From Adineta ricciae (lineage: Eukaryota > Rotifera > Eurotatoria > Adinetida > Adinetidae): 64,000 nt of DNA. Location of the stretch: positions 211,419 to 275,418 of the forward strand of contig CAJNOJ010000134.1 in assembly GCA_905250025.1 (NCBI GenBank), written 5' to 3'. The notes beneath the pieces are model-generated. The model was not told where the DNA came from. It was given only the letters and a program-made list of their open reading frames with translations, and searched no databases. Below, in pieces: positions 57,520-64,000 of the stretch (the first letter of the stretch is position 1; each line of letters begins with the position of its first letter). The translations under genes were made by a program, and so were the position numbers.

Positions 57520-58097
57520 TAAAATGAATAGAATTTAATATTCACTTTTCTTCCATTGAGATGGCTCAGGACTATGTTCCACTCATTCTTCATTGTTTCT
57601 GTTGAACCATAAAAATCTGTTGAGTAGAAATTATGTTTCTCCATGATTTTCTGCCAAGTCATGTCTGCATATTTCTATATGTTACTCTTTGTTCTGTGTT
57701 ATAAGATGACGTTTACAGCCAACAAACACAAATGGAATGGTTCATATTAATAGTATCGTTAACGTATGATAGAATACCTCAGCTTTATTTTTAACCCGTT
57801 CATCGATATTTTGAGCGTACCTGAATTCTTTTTATGAGTATGGCCTTTCAAGAATACGATGAATAAGATTTTCCAGTTTTCTATCAAAAGAATTTTTACA
57901 GTAAACTGCTTCTAAGAACAATGAAAAGCTATACAAATCCGAGACATTCTAACGACGTGTTTTATTCCGGAACAATTATCCTTTTTCTTCAAGGTTTTGA
58001 CAAGATTATTTGCTATTTTTACATTAACATCTTATCGCAGATATATAAAGAAGTATTTATACACATGATGCGCTTCTATTTTCATTTTCCATCAAAT
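57520..58097. other. Spacer between GPCR copies 1 and 2
   Basis: No gene is seen. The open frame of copy 2 extends upstream into this spacer, but the homologous start is the ATG at 58098. Confidence 0.5.
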
Positions 58098-59136
58098 ATG
58101 AATTCAACTACCGTCACTCTGTCGATTTATCTTGCCAATGTCCAAACACAGATCATTCGATCCTTGCTTACACCTGTCTACATCATCGGCAACTTAACAA
58201 ACTTGGCAAATATTCTCGTATTCTCTCAAGCCACTCTTCGCTCGCACGTTTGTTCCTATTATTTCATTGGCGCATCGCTTGCACATCTTCTGTACCTCAA
58301 CATGGGGTGTTCAACACGAGTCATTTGGGCATGGACTGGTTATGATCTTTCTCTCAAATCTCTAATATTCTGTCAAACTCGAGTGTATTTTGTAATATTT
58401 AGTCTGAGTGCATCTCGATATCTTCTTTGTCTGATCTCGATTGATCGATGGATGATCACATCAAGAAACGCTCTCACTCGTCAACTGAGTACGTCCAAAA
58501 CTGCTCGACGATTGATCATTAGAGGTATTGTCTTTCTACTTCTCATCATCATACATGCACCTTTCGCATATGTTTTGACCGACACGATACCTTGTGGAGC
58601 ATCACCACAATCGAACCTCTTCATACTCTATACAATCTTCAACGTAGCTCTCTCACTCATTCCTCTCACAACTCTGGTCATATTCAGTCTTCTCATACTT
58701 TACAATATCGAGCAGCTTCGAAGTCAACAAATTGCTCCTGTAGAACAGACATCAGTAATAAATAATGTTTCACATGCTGGGCGCCGATACAAAAAGAAGG
58801 ATATGCAGTTCATTCGACTGGCACTTATTCAAGTGGCTGCATATCTCATTTTCAACACTCTTCATGCCTATAATACGATTTACGCAGTTGCCACACAATA
58901 TCGAATAAAGACAGCTGATCAACGAGCGATAGAAGGATTTCTGAATGGAATTGGTCTCAATCTCCATTACACATACACTGGAGTAAGCTTCCTAATCAGA
59001 TCATACCGGTTAATTTGATACTTTTGCTTTTGTTTAGATCACATTCTTCTTATACACGATGGCATCTGTCTCGTTTCGGAAGATTTGTATCGATATTTTG
59101 CGAAATCCAGTCAAACACATTTTAACCTGCATATAG
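58098..59136 (+). CDS. Class A GPCR, tandem copy 2
   Basis: Exons 58098-58982 (again 885 nt) and 59038-59136 give 327 residues, with the TM7 intron at the same place. By eye, about 12 differences from copy 1 lie in the first ~155 coding bases, then only about two differences through exon 1, the intron and the first ~60 bases of exon 2. The C-terminal tails then differ (RNPVKHILTCI here). The 5' part (NILVFSQATLRSH) is closer to copy 3. This mosaic suggests gene conversion or a very recent partial duplication. Confidence 0.88.
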
Positions 59137-60143
59137 CGACAGTGAAATGATCAAAGAATTTTGTAAAACTTTTACATCTTCTCGGAAATTTCTGCTTTAA
59201 AAAATAAATTCAATAAATAGACTTCGTTATGCTTATTATACTTTTGAGTCAATTTTACTTCTCGTGATCAATCGCGATGGTACGATCACATCACGAAACA
59301 AGTGTTTGAAATTCCTTACAACTTACCACCTGGATAAACGAAGTTCACTCACATTTCTTCATTCAGATATATATATATATATAAATGCCGTTATAGAAGC
59401 AAATCATAAATTTTCTACGACGAAAATAGATTGATGGAAGTGAAGCGTATCACGTTTCATTCTCTCATCAGTGGAAGAAAAAGTAATCCGAAAAGTATTT
59501 ATCTTTTTCTTTATTGATTACGAATGGTGAATGTACAAATGTCATCCTTGTCTATCATGTCAGAGACATTTCTTACCTTAGGGAAAATATATCACGGAAT
59601 TTATGACGAAGTTCGACGAGAAACGAAACAAATAATATGTAAAAGCCATAAAACTAATGTTTTCTTATTGCTGTAGAATTGGGAATACCGTTTAATATTC
59701 CGCCTCTACCAGATCTGTCTGACTGATTTCATATCCTCACTTTGTGCGTTACCTAAAAAGAAGTCAATGATCAGGTTCTCTATGTATAATAACGTAGACA
59801 TACCGTAAGACGACGTATTTTGGTGTAATTTCTATTTTTGTATCTTGAACAGCTTAAATTCTTACCATGTCTTACAAGGGCATTACCAGTCAAAGAAATA
59901 ATAACGTTCTTAACCAGAGTGAAACCCAACACATCTTCCATCAAAAACTTGTTTTCAATCTAAGCCACGAGACAGAGGCAACCTATAAATGTGTTAATAA
60001 CTTATTTTATTTCAAATGGAACATTTCCTTGTTCCTGTCATTATTTTAATGAGTTTTCTTTTCTTTTAACAATATTCTTATTTTATAGCCCCCTACGTAG
60101 GTAAACATAGTTACACTTGTTTTTCCTTAGCATCAACACAAAT
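59137..60143. other. About 1 kb spacer, no gene seen
   Basis: AATAAATAG near 59210 ends copy 2. A (TA)n run lies at about 59370-59382. A short frame at 59867-60049 has no coding support. Confidence 0.45.
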
Positions 60144-61197
60144 ATGAATTCAACTACTGTCACTCTGTCAGTTTACCTTGCCAATGTTCAAACACAGATC
60201 GTTCGATCACTCCTCACATCTATCTACATCATCGGTAACTTAACAAACCTAGCAAATATTCTCGTATTCTCTCAAGCCAATCTTCGCTCGCACGTTTGTT
60301 CCTATTATTTCATTAGTCTATCACTTGCACACCTTTTGTATCTCAACATGGGATGTTCAACACGAGTCATTTGGGCATGGACTGACTATGATCTTTCTCT
60401 CAAATCCTTAGCTTTCTGTAAGGCTCGAATTTATTTTGTTTTGGTAGGCTTAACCACTGCTCGTTATCTTCTTTGTCTGATCTCGATTGATCGATGGATA
60501 ATCACGTCAAGACATGCACTCACTCGACGACTAAGTTCGCGAAAAGTTGCTCGGCGACTAATTATCGGGGGGATCATCTGTTTACTTTTCATCATCATAC
60601 ATACATCTTTTGCTTACACCATAATCAGAAATACAACATGTGCAGTACCAACCGAATCGGATTTTTTTATACCCACTACTATTTTTAATGTCGCTTTATC
60701 TCTTGTTCCTCTCATAGTCCTTATTATATTTAGTCTCCTCATGCTTTACAACATTCACCATGTTGAAACACAACAAATTACTCCCGCAGAACGATCTATG
60801 GTGACAAATGTTGCCTCATTTCATGGACGGCGATACAAAAAGAAAGACATTCAGTTTATCCGACTTACACTTCTTCAAGTGACTGCGTATTTCGTCTTCA
60901 ATACACTTCTCGCGTATAACACGATCTATACCGTTGTCACACAATATCATATAAAAACAATGGATCGACAAGCTTTTGATGAATTCTTATATGGGTTAGG
61001 TTTGAATCTTCATTACACATACACAGGAGTAAAGTTTCTAGCGAGAATAATACGATTCATTGGTATCTATTACTATTTAGGTCACCTTCTTCTTGTACAC
61101 AATAGCGTCGAGGTCGTTTCGAAAGATTTGTATTGAATTCTTACAACGATTGTACAGAAAACTGTTCAATGCAACGTACTTACGGGCAAATCATTGA
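60144..61197 (+). CDS. Class A GPCR, tandem copy 3
   Basis: Exons 60144-61028 (885 nt) and 61081-61197 with a 52-bp intron at the same TM7 site give 333 residues. It is clearly a paralogue of copies 1 and 2 but more diverged: CKARIYFVLVGLTTARYLL in TM3, ISIDRWII, IICLLFIIIHTSFAYTII in TM4 and HGRRYKKKDIQFIRLTLLQ in loop 3. The tail is longer (RLYRKLFNATYLRANH). The equal length of exon 1 in all three copies shows no indels since duplication. Confidence 0.88.
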
Positions 61198-64000
61198 GTT
61201 ATTATACTATATACGGTAGTCTTTGCAGCATGGATTCGAGTAATATTCATATGATTCAATCAAAAGTCTTTCTCGAAACAATTATTGGTTGAATCTTCTT
61301 CGATACATTGATGTTGCTGAAAAACACTACAATAAATTCCAATACAACTGATCTGTCCAGACCTAAAATCATCTTTCGCATGTTTCTGTTAAAAGAAAAA
61401 CTTGTTTCATTTGATTATTGATTCTTTTCACTCATGACGTTCTTATATTTACTTTCCAAATAATCGCATTTTCAGTTAAGTGTGTGTGTGTGTGTTTATG
61501 TTCATTTGTGAGCGAACACCGGTAGTCACACGTCTATGTCAATGTACATTTATTCTTCATGATGGATAGAGACAGACAGACAGGCAGGCTGTCGTCATCG
61601 TCGTGGATCATTGGTGTCATAAGACGATCAACACGATTGAGCAAAATAATATTGAACTAAGAATGTCTTTCGTTTCGTCCTTTTCTTCTTATTTTATCTA
61701 ATGTATTTTCACACATTTTGTCGAACAACGAATGAAAAAACGCAGTTAACGTGTTGTTGATTCAGTAAAATGACACAAAAAGAAAATTCTCAATGCACCG
61801 ATCAAACGTCCCTGTTTTCATTTGATGTCACCGGTCGATTTCCTCTTTCGAAATCAAACTCAGTTTTCAATCTCTCTCTTTTTCTGTGTCACTCTCATGC
61901 GTCGTGTCACATACCCATATCATCAACAAAACTCAATTAGCTCTCACTTTTCCCTTCGACTGATAAGTTTCATTAGCATCAGCAGATGATAAGACATTCC
62001 GTATGATTGCATTCATTTTTGTCTTCGACATTCTAAAGCAAAGAAAGGCGGAGTTTCTTATTCTTTCGGTCGACTGCTCTAAATAAATCAATGAATAAAA
62101 TGAACAGTTTGAATGCTATTGCTAATAATCAAATCAGATCTGTTCCACCTTCCGGTTTTTACTTCAGGCTGTTCTATTCATAGAATAGACAAAGTGACTT
62201 ATCAAGAATCATCTGCTGAACGTGATACGACAAGAGAAATTTTGTCAAAAAATCTTTCATATTGGATTTCCGTTTCGTTGTCGGCATCTGCTTCGTCTTG
62301 TTCGTCAAATAGATCAATGCACGTGCTGATCAAGTCCTCGGAAATCGAACTCATCAGTGGAAATGTATGCTGACCGCCTGTGGTGTTCAGTTGACCTGAC
62401 AGAGATCGATTAATGCGTGTTGTTCATCAACGAACAATATTGTTGTCGTCGTCTGTCAATCAGCCGTGATGCAAGAGCAATTTAGTATTTATTCGCCGCT
62501 CGCTCGCACGCGCACCTTTGTCTTCCTCGAAAAGAAAAAGAACTTTTCAACACGTGCCTTAATCATGTCTTTCTCTTTATTCATCGAAGCGAATTTTTAA
62601 TAGGGCATTATTTACACTTGAATGTAAAGGTATTTCCTCCATCGAACAACAAAGAAAAAGAAGAATAAGGCCTATTATTTCTCCCACAGATCAAACGTCT
62701 TTTCATTCTCAAGAAGAAAATCATCATCATCATCATTATTATTAGAAAACACATAGCCAAGCTAATTAGTCCGAGCATTCGAAAAATAAATCACCTGCGT
62801 GATCGCGTGTGCGCAGGAAACTAATATTTGATGGGTTGGGCAGTTCTCATCCCGACGTGATATCGATAATAATGATCGATAGCAATGTTGATTATGCAAT
62901 TGAAAAAGAAGCGAAAGACGATTAACTGATATATGTGTATGTGTGTGTGTTTGTGTTTGTGTACATTGGATGATAAATCAAATATCCATGTCAATAGTTG
63001 AGGAAAAAACTGAAAGTTAATTAAATCGAAAGGGAAAGATTTCGAGAGAGAGAATAAAACTTCGATATTAAAATTTGTCTTGAATAATTAACAGAAAAGA
63101 AAAGATGTTTATTGACATTCAACACACAAGTCAGAAAGCTTCTTCACTAACATCAACGGAAATGTTTCTCATTTCGTATGCAGTCTAGAAACATCATTCA
63201 TTCTTCCACCTTGTTAATTTACATTTTGTTTTCTTCTAATATTGACTAAAAAATGTGTTCTTCGTTTCTCACTCATCTGCGAGATTCCATTACATCCATC
63301 GGACTCTAATAGACTACATTACGTTGATGTCGGAAATCAATTTTCTTGATGTATTCGCACGCAGAGAGACTTTTTTGTCTATATTTCCAAACATGCTAGC
63401 AGATATGTAATAGTTAGAGAGGGAGAAAGAGAGGAACACAGTGCGCAGTCAATTTTTTTTCAGGAAATAACTATTGATGCTTGAACTTTGCCAGGCAAAA
63501 GAATAGATAATGTGAGCACAGAGGAAAAAAGCTGGGAGACAGTTACTTCCGTTGTCGTCAAAATAAATGAACAAAAGAAGTTGGCTCGGACATGATCAGA
63601 TTGAATTTGATTAGGAATAAATTTATTCAAACTCAAAAAATCTTCTCACGTAAAATCTTGTCATTTATTGTTTTTCAATCGATAAAGAATCTGTCTTCAT
63701 CCAATCGTCGTTTTTACGTGTCGAAGAGGAAAAGAAAGAGAAGAGAACGAATATGTGAGCTTGGTGATAGATTAATCAGAACGAGGAAGAGAATCATTAT
63801 GATTGGTGAAAATTTTTCATTGGATGTGCAGACATGCGAAGAGATTGATGAAATGATTTTTTTTTCTATGAGAGAAAAGAGAGCGAGAGAGACGGAAAAG
63901 GCTCAGTTCCTGCTTCCTTCTGCTCCTCATTCGTCATTACTACTTGAACGTTGTCGTCAACTTCCACAAGAAGAAATCAAACGGCAGTGACAACGGAGAT
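61198..64000. other. About 2.8 kb, no supported gene
   Basis: (GT)n runs at about 61482-61497 and 62938-62965, and a GACA/GGCA run near 61570-61590. A GC-richer patch near 62490-62520 (CGCCGCTCGCTCGCACGCGC) may belong to the promoter or 5' region of a gene beyond the window. The frame at 63592-63990 is basic and purine-rich without a recognisable domain. Confidence 0.4.

Noticed and set aside
59316-59328. TTACAACTTACCA, matching part of the bdelloid spliced leader as I recall it
   Set aside because: Only about 13 bases match, the leader start is absent upstream and no splice donor follows, so it is probably chance rather than an SL RNA gene.
63592-63990. 132-codon basic frame
   Set aside because: Purine-rich low-complexity sequence lacking promoter, introns or domain; probably a chance frame.

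Overview
The window looks like nuclear DNA of a bdelloid rotifer (Adineta or Rotaria type; the genus cannot be fixed from the sequence). The reasons are that animal single-copy genes (AP2 sigma, LMAN1/ERGIC-53, NFS1, CNNM) are cut by very short GT-AG introns of about 45-60 bp, the DNA is AT-rich, rhodopsin-type GPCRs and an ankyrin/ADP-ribosyltransferase-like gene are present, and several enzyme genes look bacterial or fungal and have one or no intron. All exon maps below were built by hand from splice signals and reading-frame continuity, without transcripts or database searches.

Layout. 0-5 kb: 3' end of a CNNM magnesium/metal transporter gene (+), an ML-domain lipid-binding secreted protein (-) and an intronless YihY/BrkB-type membrane protein (+). 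5.5-6.7 kb: a peptide precursor with nine LDSL(S/A/N)G(S/N)DFF repeats, one per mini-exon (-). 7.3-21 kb: genes for surface and secreted proteins (orphan GPCR, phospholipase A2, ANK-ART protein, TM2 protein, lipocalin, type I membrane protein, GPI-anchored mucin-like protein) and two glycosidases, GH125 (carrying a visible assembly duplication) and GH127. 21-29 kb: repeat-rich and gene-poor, with a 7-unit ~163-bp satellite, an F-box fragment at a sequence gap, two MITE copies and a decayed hAT transposase. 28.4-31.1 kb: two tandem paralogues of a two-transmembrane cysteine-rich family (-). 31-36 kb: HIT-like protein, gene fragments and a Kv-beta-like aldo-keto reductase (-). 37.5-39.5 kb: a seven-exon disordered protein. 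39.5-44.4 kb: gene-poor, with a third MITE copy. 44.4-51 kb: conserved cluster AP2S1 (-), LMAN1 (+), NFS1 (+) and a small coiled-coil gene (+). 51.2-55 kb: a second peptide precursor (-), tRNA-Val(UAC) (-), an ALF-like secreted protein (+) and a CABIT-like protein (+). 56.4-61.2 kb: three tandem GPCR genes, two of them almost identical over most of their length. 61.2-64 kb: no supported gene.

Functional themes: membrane trafficking (AP2S1, LMAN1), iron-sulfur cluster synthesis (NFS1), peptide signalling (two precursors plus four GPCRs), a secreted/extracellular repertoire (PLA2, lipocalin, ML, ALF-like, mucin-like) and probably acquired enzymes (YihY, GH125, GH127, possibly the aldo-keto reductase). 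The strongest candidates for something undescribed are the two peptide precursors, the MITE family, the 163-bp satellite and the two-TM cysteine-rich family.
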